Positions 53,640 to 63,128 are shown, counted from the stretch's first letter. The stretch is 64,000 nt of DNA from JABFRG01 sp046351415 (GCA_046351415.1 JAXLYO010000018.1:1-64000), one strand, 5' to 3'. Numbers and translations: made by a program. The notes: generated by a model from the sequence alone, not told the origin.

Positions 53640-54140
53640 CTAGGACGAAGTCCCGCCCTTGCCCAGCTCGTTCTGGATGGCCGTGAGGAGCGCAGGGTCC
53701 TTCGGAGCGACCCCAGGCTCGAAGCGTCCCACCACGGAACCTTCTTTGGAGACCAGGAACTTGTTGAAGTTCCACTTGACCGGACCGCCATAGGGGGAGC
53801 CGACGGCCGTGAGGTGGTCGAACAGAGGACTGATGTTGGGTCCCGTCGCAACGATCTTCGAAAACATGTCGAACGTGACGTCGAACGTGGTCGAGCAAAA
53901 CGTCTTGATGGCGGCATCGTCTCCGGGCTCCTGGGCGCCGAAGTCGTTCGCAGGGAACCCAAGCACGGAGAGCCCCTTCGGACCGTACTCTCGATGAAGC
54001 TGCTCGAGCTCCGCGTACTGGCTCGTGTAGCCGCAGCGCGAGGCGACATTGACGAGCAAAAGCACGCGGCCTTTGTAGTCGCTGAGCTTCTTTGCTGCGC
54101 CGTCTATCGTCTTGACTTCGAAGTCGTGCACGGAGGTCAT
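53640..54140 (-). CDS. Glutathione peroxidase-family protein
   Basis: 166 residues from the ATG at 54140 (an upstream start would add three). The peroxidatic Cys is in VASRCGYTSQ (C36); GFPANDFGAQEPG holds the conserved Gln and PVKWNFNKFLV the conserved Trp/Asn, as expected for GPx-like thioredoxin-dependent peroxidases. It reduces hydroperoxides in the cytoplasm. The uvrA side suggests loose co-transcription of repair/oxidative-stress genes, but this may be chance. Confidence 0.9.
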   Translation of the reverse strand: MTSVHDFEVKTIDGAAKKLSDYKGRVLLLVNVASRCGYTSQYAELEQLHREYGPKGLSVLGFPANDFGAQEPGDDAAIKTFCSTTFDVTFDMFSKIVATGPNISPLFDHLTAVGSPYGGPVKWNFNKFLVSKEGSVVGRFEPGVAPKDPALLTAIQNELGKGGTSS

Positions 54141-54198
54141 GAATACCAATCTTTCTGCGGCTCTCTAGGGCGAGCCATGGGAACGAGGAGAGAGGAGC

Positions 54199-55176
54199 TC
54201 AGAGCCCCATGGGGTGCCAGATGGTCTTCATCTCGATGTAACGCTCGATCCAGGAAAGGCCCTGGCCTCGGCGATCGTCGAACCATTGAGCAACGGGGAG
54301 ATTGGGCCTCGTCTTCGCGCGCTTTACGCTGTCGGAGGCGAGCTTCTCGAGTTCTTGCGCGAGGGCGGGCTCTTCGACCGTCGCGTCGATGGCGAGCACT
54401 TCACGATGGCGGGCCATGATGGGACCCATCTCCGAAGCGTAACCGGTGAGCAAGTTGATGACGCCGCCGGGCACGTCGCTGGTCGCGAGACACTCGGACC
54501 AGACGATGGCGGTACGCGGATCGTCTTCGCTGACCGCGGCGACGACGACATTGCCACCGCAGACGATGGGAATGATGGTCGAGACGAGCCCGAGCAAGTA
54601 AGGAGCGCGGGGTGTGATGACCGCCACGACGCCCATCGGCTCCGGAACCGTGAAGCCGAAATGAGGCCCCGAAACCGGATTGTGGGACGCGAGGAGTGAC
54701 GAGATCTTGTCGCAGAAGCCGGCGTAGAACACCACGCGATCGATGCTCGCGACGACTTCAGCGGTCGCGTCCTCGGCGCTGACCCCTGCGCGAACGAGCG
54801 ATTCGTGGAGCTCGCGCGACCGCGCCTCCATGACTTCGGCAAGGCGATAGAGGATTTGGCCGCGATTGTAGGCAGTTCGTGAGGCCCACTTGTCAGCGGC
54901 GTTCTTCGCGGCGAGCACCGCATCGCGGACGTCCTTGCGAGACCCGCGCGGGATGTTCACGACCTCGGGGTCCGGTGAGGTCCCGCTTCCTTTGGCCTGG
55001 AAGTAGCGCCCGGACTCGGAGCGCACGAAAGCGCCTCCGACGAACATCTTGTAGGCTTTGTTGACGCGAACACGACTCGCGTTCGCTGCGCTATCTGCGA
55101 CGGTCAATTCTGCTCCACCTTTCACGCCGGTTGCCTTGAGCTCCGTCGCTTCTGCGGTCTTCGTTTTCTTCTCCAT
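54199..55176 (-). CDS. Aldehyde-dehydrogenase-like protein lacking catalytic residues
   Basis: 325 residues from the ATG at 55176, which overlaps the last base of the preceding ALDH stop (TGATG). The fold matches the N-terminal NAD-binding part of ALDHs (VRDAVLAAKNAADKWASRTA and PRAPYLLGLVSTIIPIVCGG), but the ELGGK Glu and the catalytic Cys region are missing and the chain is about 160 residues shorter. It is likely a non-catalytic partner or a vestige. It comes third in deoC-ALDH-this gene. Confidence 0.8.
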   Translation of the reverse strand: MEKKTKTAEATELKATGVKGGAELTVADSAANASRVRVNKAYKMFVGGAFVRSESGRYFQAKGSGTSPDPEVVNIPRGSRKDVRDAVLAAKNAADKWASRTAYNRGQILYRLAEVMEARSRELHESLVRAGVSAEDATAEVVASIDRVVFYAGFCDKISSLLASHNPVSGPHFGFTVPEPMGVVAVITPRAPYLLGLVSTIIPIVCGGNVVVAAVSEDDPRTAIVWSECLATSDVPGGVINLLTGYASEMGPIMARHREVLAIDATVEEPALAQELEKLASDSVKRAKTRPNLPVAQWFDDRRGQGLSWIERYIEMKTIWHPMGL

Positions 55177-56678
55177 CACTCCACCTCCACGTACGCGGAG
55201 AGGCCTTGTCTTCCGCCTTCGCGGCCGAACCCGCTCTCTTTGAAGCCGCCGAACGGCGAGCTCGGGTCGAACTTGTTGAACGTGTCGCCCCAAATGACGC
55301 CGGCCTTCAGCTGCGTCGCCATGTGGAAGATCTTCGAACCCTTGTCGGTCCACACGCCGGCCGAAAGGCCGTACATCGTGTTGTTTGCCTTTTCGATGGC
55401 TTCTTCCGGGGTACGGAAGGTCATGATCGTGAGGACTGGTCCGAAGATTTCTTCGCGCGCGATGCGCGACGTCTGCCCTGCCCCCGTGAAGAACGTAGGC
55501 GGGAACCAATAGCCCTTCTCGGGAATGGCGCATGCAGAAGAAAAGCGCTGAGCGCCCTCTTCCTCGCCCGCCTTCACGAGTTCGCGAATACGCTCGAGCT
55601 GCATCTTCGAATTGATGGCGCCTATGTCCGTGTTCTTGTCGAGCGGGTCACCCAAGCGAAGCGACGAAATGCGGTCACGAAGCTTCCGCACCATGAGGTC
55701 GTGAATGCTCTCTTCGACGAGGAGACGTGAGCCCGCGCAGCAGACGTGCCCCTGGTTGAAGTAGATGCCGCCGACGACACCTTCGATCGCCTGATCGAGC
55801 GCAGCGTCGGCGAAGACAATGTTGGCGGCCTTGCCACCGAGTTCGAGCGTGAGGCGCTTTCGCGTCCCGGCGATGGCTTGCTGGATGCGCTTGCCGACGC
55901 CGGTGCTGCCCGTGAACGCGATCTTGTCGAGGTCGCCATGGGAGACGAGCGCTGCGCCCGTTTCCCCCGCACCCGTGATGATGTTGACGACGCCGGGCGG
56001 AAGCTCCGCTTCCTCGATGATGTGCGCGAGAAGAAGCGCCGTGAGCGGCGTCGTCTCCGCGGGCTTCAGGACCACCGTGTTTCCGCATGCGAGCGCCGGT
56101 GCGATCTTCCACGCCGCCATGAGCAGCGGGAAGTTCCACGGGATGACCTGCCCGGCCACACCGAGAGGCCGCACCTTTCGACCGTGAAACGCGTAGTCGA
56201 GTTTGTCGGCCCAGCCGGCGTGGTAGAAGAAGTGCGCAGCGGCCATCGGCACGTCGAAGTCGCGCGACTCTTTGATGGGCTTTCCGCCGTCGAGCGTTTC
56301 GACGATGGCGAACTCGCGCGCTTTCTCCTGGAGCGCGCGGGCGATCCGGTAGAGGTACTTTGCACGCTCCTTCGGCGGCATCTTCTTCCAGTACTTCTCG
56401 TAGGACGCGCGCGCAGCTTGCACGGCAGCGTCGACGTCGGCAGCGTTCGCCTCGGCGACCTCGGCGAGCTTGACCTCCGTGCTGGGGCTCAACGTGTCGA
56501 AGTACTTCTTGCTCTGCGGCGCCTGCCACTTGCCACCAATGAAGAGCTCGTAGCGCGGTTGGATTTTGACGTGGTCAGTCGCCTCTGGCGAGGGCGCATA
56601 CTCCCAGGCCCGGCCGAACTCGAGCGCGAGTTCGGAAGACACGCCGTTATCGGAAATCGTGAGATCACTTGTCGACAT
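55176..56678 (-). CDS. Aldehyde dehydrogenase family protein
   Basis: 500 residues from the ATG at 56678. Complete ALDH: PWNFPLLMAAWKIAPALACGN for the N-terminal signature, TLELGGKAANIV with the catalytic Glu, and FNQGHVCCAGSR with the catalytic Cys. It oxidises an aldehyde to an acid with NAD(P). The start is one base after the stop of deoC. DeoC releases acetaldehyde from deoxyribose 5-phosphate, so acetaldehyde is a plausible substrate. Confidence 0.92.
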   Translation of the reverse strand: MSTSDLTISDNGVSSELALEFGRAWEYAPSPEATDHVKIQPRYELFIGGKWQAPQSKKYFDTLSPSTEVKLAEVAEANAADVDAAVQAARASYEKYWKKMPPKERAKYLYRIARALQEKAREFAIVETLDGGKPIKESRDFDVPMAAAHFFYHAGWADKLDYAFHGRKVRPLGVAGQVIPWNFPLLMAAWKIAPALACGNTVVLKPAETTPLTALLLAHIIEEAELPPGVVNIITGAGETGAALVSHGDLDKIAFTGSTGVGKRIQQAIAGTRKRLTLELGGKAANIVFADAALDQAIEGVVGGIYFNQGHVCCAGSRLLVEESIHDLMVRKLRDRISSLRLGDPLDKNTDIGAINSKMQLERIRELVKAGEEEGAQRFSSACAIPEKGYWFPPTFFTGAGQTSRIAREEIFGPVLTIMTFRTPEEAIEKANNTMYGLSAGVWTDKGSKIFHMATQLKAGVIWGDTFNKFDPSSPFGGFKESGFGREGGRQGLSAYVEVE

Positions 56679-56679
56679 G

Positions 56680-57645
56680 TCAGTCCTTCGAGAAATCTTC
56701 TGCTGCTTGGTAGTTGCCTGAACGCTCTTTTTCGAGCTGCATGAGTACGTCATTCAAGAGCGCGCTCGCACCGAATCGGAACAAGTCTGGATTGAGCCAC
56801 GCGTCGCCGAGCGTCTCTTTCACGAGCACGAGATAGTGGAGAGCCTGCTTGGCCGTGCGTACGCCACCAGCGGGCTTCATGCCGATGCGCTGTCCCGTCG
56901 CGTAGTAGTGGTCGCGGATGGCCTCGAGCATGACCAGCGTGACCGGCGGTGTGGCGGCGGGCTGGACCTTGCCCGTCGACGTCTTGATGAAGTCCCCCCC
57001 CGCTGCGATGGCGAGGTCGCTCGCTTTTCGCACGAGGTCGTAGGTACCGAGCTCGCCCGTCTCGAGGATGACCTTCAAGTGCGCGGCGCCGCACGCTTCC
57101 TTGGTTGCGGCAATTTCGTCGAACACTTTTCCGTAGTCGCCGGACAGCATCGCTCCACGGTCGATGACCATGTCGATTTCGTCTGCTCCGAACTCGACTG
57201 CACGACGAACGTCTTCGAGTTTGATGGGCAGCGGCGAGAGGCCAGCGGGAAAGGCGGTCGCCACGCTTGCGACTTTGACCGTCGACCCCTGGAGCGCGCT
57301 CTTCGCGATCGACACCATGTTCGGGTAGACGCAGATGGCCGCACACGAGGGAACGCTCGGATCGTGCGGCAGCGGGCGAATCGCCTTCGCGCACAGCTGC
57401 CTCACCTTGCCTTCGGTGTCTTTGCCCTCGAGGGTCGTGAGGTCCATCATCGAGATCGCGAGCTTCAGCCCTGCGACCTTCGATGCTTTCTTGAGGGAGC
57501 GTTTGCCGAGTGCGGCCGCCCTCTCTTCCACCGCGACGGCGTCGACCGGAGGAGGGCTAAATAGCGCAAAGCGCGAAGCTTTGTGAGGAGCTCCGCGCTT
57601 GAAGGATTGAAGCGGCGAACCGCTCGAGTCGAGGTCTGCTTTCAC
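56680..57645 (-). CDS. deoC: Deoxyribose-phosphate aldolase (DeoC)
   Basis: 321 residues, longer than the usual about 220-260 because of an N-terminal extension. The Schiff-base Lys is in DFIKTSTGK, with KVILETGEL and GMKPAGGVRTAKQALHYL as family motifs. It splits 2-deoxyribose 5-phosphate into glyceraldehyde 3-phosphate and acetaldehyde. It leads a three-gene operon with two ALDH-family genes. Confidence 0.93.
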   Translation of the reverse strand: MKADLDSSGSPLQSFKRGAPHKASRFALFSPPPVDAVAVEERAAALGKRSLKKASKVAGLKLAISMMDLTTLEGKDTEGKVRQLCAKAIRPLPHDPSVPSCAAICVYPNMVSIAKSALQGSTVKVASVATAFPAGLSPLPIKLEDVRRAVEFGADEIDMVIDRGAMLSGDYGKVFDEIAATKEACGAAHLKVILETGELGTYDLVRKASDLAIAAGGDFIKTSTGKVQPAATPPVTLVMLEAIRDHYYATGQRIGMKPAGGVRTAKQALHYLVLVKETLGDAWLNPDLFRFGASALLNDVLMQLEKERSGNYQAAEDFSKD

Positions 57646-57715
57646 GCTCGAGACAGTACCGCCAAACGGCCATCGCCGTCGAGGGGTGACCGCCTTGGTT
57701 CGCCACTGTCTTTGG

Positions 57716-57743
57716 GGAGCGCGAGGGGCACGCCCCGCGCTCC
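57716..57743 (-). terminator. Hairpin downstream of rpsU
   Basis: GGAGCGC and GCGCTCC arms with further G/C pairing inside; it starts 4 bases after the rpsU stop on the minus strand. No U tract follows, so it may be a weak terminator or an RNA-protecting hairpin. Confidence 0.4.
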
Positions 57744-57746
57744 AGC

Positions 57747-58010
57747 CTACGCGCGCTCTGCGGCCGGCGGCTTGTTCGGCATCGCTGCCTGCGGCAGGTC
57801 CATCTTGGCGCGCTTGCGGCGACGACGAGCAGCTTCTGCCTGCTTCTTGCGGCGCTTGATGCTCGGCTTCATGTAGTGGCGGCGCATTTTGAGCTCGCGA
57901 AGGACGCCCTCGGAGGCGAGTTTTCGCTTGAGCATCTTGATTGCGCGCTCGATACCCCGGTCGCTAACGGCGACTTCGAGGGGTTTGCACTGAATTGCGT
58001 CGGTTGCCAT
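57747..58010 (-). CDS. rpsU: 30S ribosomal protein S21
   Basis: 87 residues. The core (about 10-65: VSDRGIERAIKMLKRKLASE and MRRHYMKPSIKRRKKQAEAARR) fits S21, which binds the 3' end of 16S rRNA and helps initiation. The chain is somewhat longer than typical because of a C-terminal extension (MDLPQAAMPNKPPAAE). A GAGGAA site precedes the ATG at 58010. It is divergent from the kinase gene. Confidence 0.92.
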   Translation of the reverse strand: MATDAIQCKPLEVAVSDRGIERAIKMLKRKLASEGVLRELKMRRHYMKPSIKRRKKQAEAARRRRKRAKMDLPQAAMPNKPPAAERA

Positions 58011-58165
58011 GAGTTCTCAATTCCTCGAAAGAAAAGTGGGACTAGCATTGTTCTCTCCCCGATCCAACGGTTTCGTTCGAAGAAAAATGCGTCATGAAGG
58101 CCCGCGCACACATTTACACACCTCCATCTAGGCCCGGAAAGAAGTAAGCTGCGCCGAGCCCATTC

Positions 58166-60772
58166 ATGCTGAGCGAAGGCGAGCGCATCGAGCACTACGT
58201 TGTCGAGCGCCGCCTCGGAGAAGGCGGAATGGGGGCCGTGTATCGTGCGAAGGACACGAAGCTCGAGCGCATCGTTGCACTGAAAGTCCTCGAGCTCGAC
58301 GGCACCCCGCCCGATGTTCTGCCGGATTACGTCGCGCGTCTTCGTCGGGAAGCCCTCGCGGCGGCCTCCCTCAGTCACCCCGCCATCGTGAGCATCTACG
58401 ACGTCGGGGAGGCCCCGGGACTCGTCTTTTACGCGATGGAGTACGTCGAAGGCCGCCCCCTTCGAGACCTCGTCGGCCGTCCGGAGGTATCCTGGACAGA
58501 ACGGCTCCGTTGGCTCGTCGACATCGCGCGCGCTCTCGACGCGGCCCATGCAACCGGGCTCGTCCATCGCGACATCAAGCCCGAGAACGTCATGGTCCGC
58601 GCCGACGGGCTCGTGAAGGTCCTCGACTTCGGCATCGCACGAAAGGCTCAGGGGGAACACGGCGAGCCACTCATCACGAAGCGCGGTGAGATCCTCGGTA
58701 CGCCCGCGTACATGTCGCCAGAGCAACTCGGCGGAGGCGAACCAGAAGCTGCGTCCGATCAGTTTTCGTGGGGGGTCCTCGCCTACGAACTCCTCTGCGG
58801 CGAGCGCCCCTGGAAGGCGACAGGAAACCTCCTCGCGCTCGTAACGGCGATGGTGCAAGAGACACCGGTCGACCTCGCCGAGCGCGTCCCAGAAGTGCCG
58901 CGCGCCGTCTCCGACGTCGTGATGCGCGCCATTCATCGTGCGACGACCGAGCGTCACGAATCGATGGGCGCCATCGCGAAGCAGCTCGAGCCCTTCGCCT
59001 CGCAAACGACGGTGCTCGCCGATCGCATCACGTTTACGACGCTGCCTCACGAGGTGCCCCACGATGCCTTCGCCGCGACGACGCGGGTGCCCACCGTGCG
59101 CAGCGAGCCGCCACAGGAAGCACCGAAGAGCGCGCCGGCGAAGAAGACGTTCTTCCGCGGCGGTAAGTATGCGATCGGCGGCGCCCTCGTGATGCTTGCC
59201 GCAACGCTCGTCTATCGCAATCGCGAGATCAAGAAGCCCATGGTGGTTCAGGTGTGCGGCAATGACCGCGCCGAGAAGACGTATCGCAGCGCACTTCAGC
59301 TGCAGCACGATGGAGCAGAGTCGGGTGCGATCGATGCCTTCGAGCGCGCATCGAAGGAGGACCCGGAGTGTGCGGCGGCGCACCTGAAAGCGGCGCTGCT
59401 CCTCGCGATCGACAATCGGGCGGCCGCGACGGAGCACCATCTTCGCGCGTTCGAAAACCGCGATCGCCTCATGCCGCGCGACATGGCGGTTCTCGACGCC
59501 GCGGAAGTCCTCGTAGCCGCAAAGCCGGACCCGAGCGAGTATCAGACGCGTATCCTCCGCGCGCTCCGCAAGTACCCGAACGACCCCGAGCTCCATGCCG
59601 AGCTCGGTCGCGTTCGCACCCTCACATTCGACTACGAGGGCGCACGCGATGCCTATGCGAAGAGTGTCCAGCTCGATTCGACCTATGCGCCGGCTTACGC
59701 AGGTCGAGCGCGCGCGTACTTTCTCCTCGGCGATCCGAAGCGAGCGCTCGCGGACTACGGCCAGTGCCTCGACCACTCGCCAGTGGCGGCTGTGTGCGTC
59801 GCCGGCCGTCATGCGGTGCTCGTCCAAACGGGCGCATGCATGAAGGCGAAGGAAGACGCGGAGCAGTGGACACACATGGATCCACAGAGTGCGGAGGCAC
59901 AGTCGTGGCTCGCATCGGACCTGTTCTCGACTGGCGCCCCGCGAGCCAGCGTCGACGAAGTGTTGAAGCGCGAATGGCCGCTTCGCGCCAGCAAGGACCA
60001 CGAGCTCCAAGATCGCGCGCTCCTCTCCATCTACGATGGCGACTTCACGAACGCAGAGCGCATCCTCCAAGCCTGGGAGAAGGCCCTGCCCCCCTCCGCA
60101 ACGCGCACCGAACATGCGACGCCGCTTCTGATGCTCGCGGAGGTCTACCTCGAGATCGGCGACATGATGCAGGCGGCGCGCTGGGCCAAGAACTATCTCG
60201 ACCGTTCTCAGGCCTGGCAACTCGGAACCGATGCGACCGATCCTGCTCCACGCTTCCTGCGCATTCTGCACGCCGCCGGGCACTTTCTCCCCGCAGAGTA
60301 CGAAGAGAAGCAACGGCAGTGGCTCCGCCAAGAGGAGGAGATGGATCTGCGTCACGAACGCGAGCGACAAGCGGGCGAGCGATGGTTGTTCTTGTACGGT
60401 GAGGGTGCCGGCACGTCCAAGGAAGCGCGCGACGCGATCGAAGCCCTGCCGCGGTTCTCTCCCCTCCCCGTCCCGACGAGGCGCTCACCAGACTTCTTGC
60501 TGGCCATGGGCCGCGTCCAAGCCCGAGCGGGTCGCCCTGGCGAGGCGCGCAACTTCCTCTCTCCGCTCGTCGAAGGCTGCAAACCCTTCGGGGCGCCCTT
60601 TGTCTACCTGCGCGGTGCGTACGAATACGGAACCGTACTCGAAGCCCTCGGCGAAGTGGCGTCCGCGCGGAAGTGGTATGCCCTCGTGCTCACCCACTGG
60701 AAAAACGCGAAACCGCGGAGTGTCACTGCTGACAACTCCGCTTCGCGCCTCCTTGGTTTGAAAGAGAAGTAA
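58166..60772 (+). CDS. Ser/Thr protein kinase with C-terminal TPR repeats
   Basis: 868 residues. An intact PknB-type kinase domain covers about 8-280: GEGGMGAVY glycine loop, K40, HRDIKPEN (134-141), DFG (154-156), GTPAYMSPEQ activation end. A membrane segment is at about 333-352 (YAIGGALVMLAATLVY). The rest is a tetratricopeptide-like helical solenoid with several AADLF/PEL/ALADY-type units. Myxobacteria have many such kinases, and TPR parts bind partners. It stands alone, with no phosphatase gene near. Confidence 0.92.
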   Translation: MLSEGERIEHYVVERRLGEGGMGAVYRAKDTKLERIVALKVLELDGTPPDVLPDYVARLRREALAAASLSHPAIVSIYDVGEAPGLVFYAMEYVEGRPLRDLVGRPEVSWTERLRWLVDIARALDAAHATGLVHRDIKPENVMVRADGLVKVLDFGIARKAQGEHGEPLITKRGEILGTPAYMSPEQLGGGEPEAASDQFSWGVLAYELLCGERPWKATGNLLALVTAMVQETPVDLAERVPEVPRAVSDVVMRAIHRATTERHESMGAIAKQLEPFASQTTVLADRITFTTLPHEVPHDAFAATTRVPTVRSEPPQEAPKSAPAKKTFFRGGKYAIGGALVMLAATLVYRNREIKKPMVVQVCGNDRAEKTYRSALQLQHDGAESGAIDAFERASKEDPECAAAHLKAALLLAIDNRAAATEHHLRAFENRDRLMPRDMAVLDAAEVLVAAKPDPSEYQTRILRALRKYPNDPELHAELGRVRTLTFDYEGARDAYAKSVQLDSTYAPAYAGRARAYFLLGDPKRALADYGQCLDHSPVAAVCVAGRHAVLVQTGACMKAKEDAEQWTHMDPQSAEAQSWLASDLFSTGAPRASVDEVLKREWPLRASKDHELQDRALLSIYDGDFTNAERILQAWEKALPPSATRTEHATPLLMLAEVYLEIGDMMQAARWAKNYLDRSQAWQLGTDATDPAPRFLRILHAAGHFLPAEYEEKQRQWLRQEEEMDLRHERERQAGERWLFLYGEGAGTSKEARDAIEALPRFSPLPVPTRRSPDFLLAMGRVQARAGRPGEARNFLSPLVEGCKPFGAPFVYLRGAYEYGTVLEALGEVASARKWYALVLTHWKNAKPRSVTADNSASRLLGLKEK

Positions 60773-60799
60773 CCCGCCGCGCGGCGTATCCCTGCGAAG

Positions 60800-61504
60800 T
60801 TAGTCGCTTCGGCGACCGCCGAACAAGCGGAGCAGGAAGATGAACATGTTGATGAAGTCGAGGTAGAGCGTGAGTGCGCCGACCAGCGGCAAGTTGCCAT
60901 GCGTCTCTCCGCTTTCGAAAAGCGTCTTCAGGCGCTGCGTGTCATAGGCGGTCAGCGCACCGAAGATGAGCACACCCGCGACGCTGATGACCCACTGCAG
61001 ACCGGTACTCGCGAGGAAGATGTTCACGATGGAGGCAAGCACGAGACCGATGACCGCGAAGATCGCGAACCTACCGATCGCGCTCATGTCCCGCTTCGTG
61101 ATTGCGCCGAACGCGCTGAGACCCGCGAAGGCCCCCGCGGTGACCAGGAACGTCGCACCGATGGACGACGCTGTGTAGATGAGAAACAGTGTCGAGAAGG
61201 TCACGCCCGTGAGCGCCGCGTACACGAAGAACATCAACGCAGTAAGCGCCGTGCCCGCGCGACTCGCCACAGCGCCAAAAGTGAAGACGACGGCGAGCTG
61301 GGCCATCATGAGGCCGTAGAAGACGATGCGGTTTCCTAAAATGAGGTCGAGAGCTGCTTGAGAGCTCGCGACACCGATCGCGACGAAGCCCGTGACGGCA
61401 AGAGCCAAGGTCATCCACCGATAGGTCACCCAGAGCGCGTCATTCGCGCTCGAACTTCGGGCCCTCGGCGAGCCGGGAAAGGAACGTGCAGGTGCGTAAT
61501 ACAT
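60800..61504 (-). CDS. Bax inhibitor-1/YccA-family membrane protein
   Basis: About 234 residues from the ATG at 61504 (the frame opens three codons earlier). Seven hydrophobic segments and the family signature (ALTAYDTQRLKTL and the final LDFINMFIFLLRLF) match BI-1/YccA proteins, which act as membrane stress or Ca2+-leak proteins in bacteria. It converges on the kinase gene. Confidence 0.9.
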   Translation of the reverse strand: MYYAPARSFPGSPRARSSSANDALWVTYRWMTLALAVTGFVAIGVASSQAALDLILGNRIVFYGLMMAQLAVVFTFGAVASRAGTALTALMFFVYAALTGVTFSTLFLIYTASSIGATFLVTAGAFAGLSAFGAITKRDMSAIGRFAIFAVIGLVLASIVNIFLASTGLQWVISVAGVLIFGALTAYDTQRLKTLFESGETHGNLPLVGALTLYLDFINMFIFLLRLFGGRRSD

Positions 61505-61599
61505 GACACCCACAAGGTAAGTCGCCTTTGGAACGGTGGAAGTCCCTCGATTCGATTTCGAACCGAGCGGAAATCATTCCCGTTCACGCCGCCCGAAAC

Positions 61600-62109
61600 T
61601 CACTTTTTCGGGTTCGTGTCGACGGACTTCCCGCTGCCCGCGGCCTTGGGCACCGCTGGACCGCTCGAAGCCTCCGCGGGGGCACTGGGCGCGGTCGTCG
61701 CGGCGGGCGGCGGTGTCCACGCGGGTATTCCCATCACCTCTTGCACGGGCGGCGGGGGTGCGGGCCTCGCTTGCGGCGCGCCCATACACCCCGTCAGCGT
61801 CGCCGCGACCCCCGCGATTGCCGCTGTTGCCGTAAGCGCGCGCCTCGCACGATGAAGCATGTTCGCGGGAACGAGCGTGGTGTCCACCATCGAGAAAACG
61901 ATGGCTCCATATTCGTCGTGGAGATACCGAACGCACAGTCCTTCGGTGGGAGGCGACGCGAGAAGCGCTTTGGCCTCCTCCGGCTCCATGGCGGAGAGGT
62001 CGTGGACGTGCTTCTTGCATTCGCCGCAAAACCGCTTGCGCCCCGCCGGCGTCATCGTGTCCCAGTTCTGGTCGCAGGGGGTCGGAATGGGCAGGTCGCT
62101 ACGTTTCAT
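61600..62109 (-). CDS. Small protein with N-terminal Cys/Trp motif and membrane anchor
   Basis: 169 residues. The N-terminus has C12, W16 and the CGEC pair (28-31) followed by KHVHDLSAM, a pattern I have seen in unnamed bacterial proteins with a similar CxxxW...RFCxxC layout. A hydrophobic segment follows at about 88-107 and a Pro/Ala-rich tail (about 110-169). The N-terminal metal or redox site would be cytoplasmic. Function unknown. Confidence 0.7.
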   Translation of the reverse strand: MKRSDLPIPTPCDQNWDTMTPAGRKRFCGECKKHVHDLSAMEPEEAKALLASPPTEGLCVRYLHDEYGAIVFSMVDTTLVPANMLHRARRALTATAAIAGVAATLTGCMGAPQARPAPPPPVQEVMGIPAWTPPPAATTAPSAPAEASSGPAVPKAAGSGKSVDTNPKK

Positions 62110-62233
62110 GCCCCCTCAACGACCCGACTTTCCTGGCCTTACACTCCTCGATGAACATTTCGCATTTTTTTCGCGCAACGGGCCCATCCGGAGCGGAGTG
62201 CCATTCGTATGTAGCGAAACCGAGGAGGGGCTC

Positions 62234-63067
62234 GTGGACGTTTCCGTGACCGAACGATCACACATTCGCATTGCAGAGGAGATCGAGCTCGACGCTTGGG
62301 AGGCGATGGTGCACGCTGCGCCTCCGCCCTTCGCGCAGGCGGTCGGTTTGGCAGCGACGAAGGCGCACGGCGCGCTCTTGCTCGAGGCGCGCCGCATTCC
62401 GTCGTCCATGTTCAACCGGGTACTCGGACTCGGCATCGAACGACCGACCACGCGCGACGACATCGACCGTATCGTGCTGCACTACGAACGCGCCGGTATC
62501 CCCTCGTTCTGGGTGCACGCGGGCTGCGCCAGTTCGCCGGGCGTTCTTCCGAGCATGCTCGAGGAACGCGGGTTCGTGAAGCCCGCGCGTCTCACATGGG
62601 CCAAGATGTTGCGAGGCCCCGAGCGGATGCCCATGCCCTCGTCGGAGCTCTCGCTGCGGACGATCACGGCGGAGGAGGCCCCTGCGTTCGCCCATGTCAT
62701 CTCCACGGCACACGGAATGCCGAGCGCGATGAACCCCTGGATCGAACGCCTGACGCAGACCCCTGGTTGGGTCGCCTTCGCTGCTTTCGAGAGACGTACG
62801 CTCGTCTCCGGAGGCATGCTCTTCCAGAAAGGTGACCGGGCCTGGCTTGGCCTCGGGGGTACGCTGCCCGAGCACCGAGGTAAAGGCGGCCAGGGGCTCA
62901 CGATGGCTGCGCGCATTGCGCACGCGAGCGAACGGGGCGCCCAGCACATCGAGACGGAAACCGGTGAAGCAATTGCCGGTGAAGCGAACATCTCACTCGC
63001 CAACATGTACCGGTTCGGCTTCCGGAAGGTGTGCTCGCGCCAGAACTTCGAGTATCGAACGGCCTAA
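62234..63067 (+). CDS. GNAT-family acetyltransferase
   Basis: 277 residues from the GTG at 62234 with GAGGAGGGG just upstream. The C-terminal half shows the GNAT core: FAAFERRTLVSGGMLF, LGGTLPEHRGKGGQGLTMAARI (the acetyl-CoA loop, R/Q-x-x-G-x-G/A type) and a later NMYRFGFRKV beta bulge. The N-terminal half could be a second, degenerate GNAT module. Substrate unknown. Confidence 0.85.
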   Translation: MDVSVTERSHIRIAEEIELDAWEAMVHAAPPPFAQAVGLAATKAHGALLLEARRIPSSMFNRVLGLGIERPTTRDDIDRIVLHYERAGIPSFWVHAGCASSPGVLPSMLEERGFVKPARLTWAKMLRGPERMPMPSSELSLRTITAEEAPAFAHVISTAHGMPSAMNPWIERLTQTPGWVAFAAFERRTLVSGGMLFQKGDRAWLGLGGTLPEHRGKGGQGLTMAARIAHASERGAQHIETETGEAIAGEANISLANMYRFGFRKVCSRQNFEYRTA

Positions 63068-63076
63068 AAAAGAAGA

Positions 63077-63108
63077 GCCCGGCGGCTTCGTGAAGCCCCG
63101 GGCCTTTT
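63077..63108. terminator. Bidirectional terminator
   Basis: GCCCGG and CCGGGC arms with an inner GGCTTC/GAAGCC pair, followed by TTTT on the plus strand. On the minus strand a six-T run lies just beyond. It separates the converging GNAT and MYXO-CTERM genes. Confidence 0.75.
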
Positions 63109-63128
63109 CCACGCTCTCGCGCCGAGCC

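Noticed and set aside
57869..60370. 833-codon minus-strand open frame
   Set aside because: Antisense to the Ser/Thr kinase gene and overlaps rpsU; no domain.
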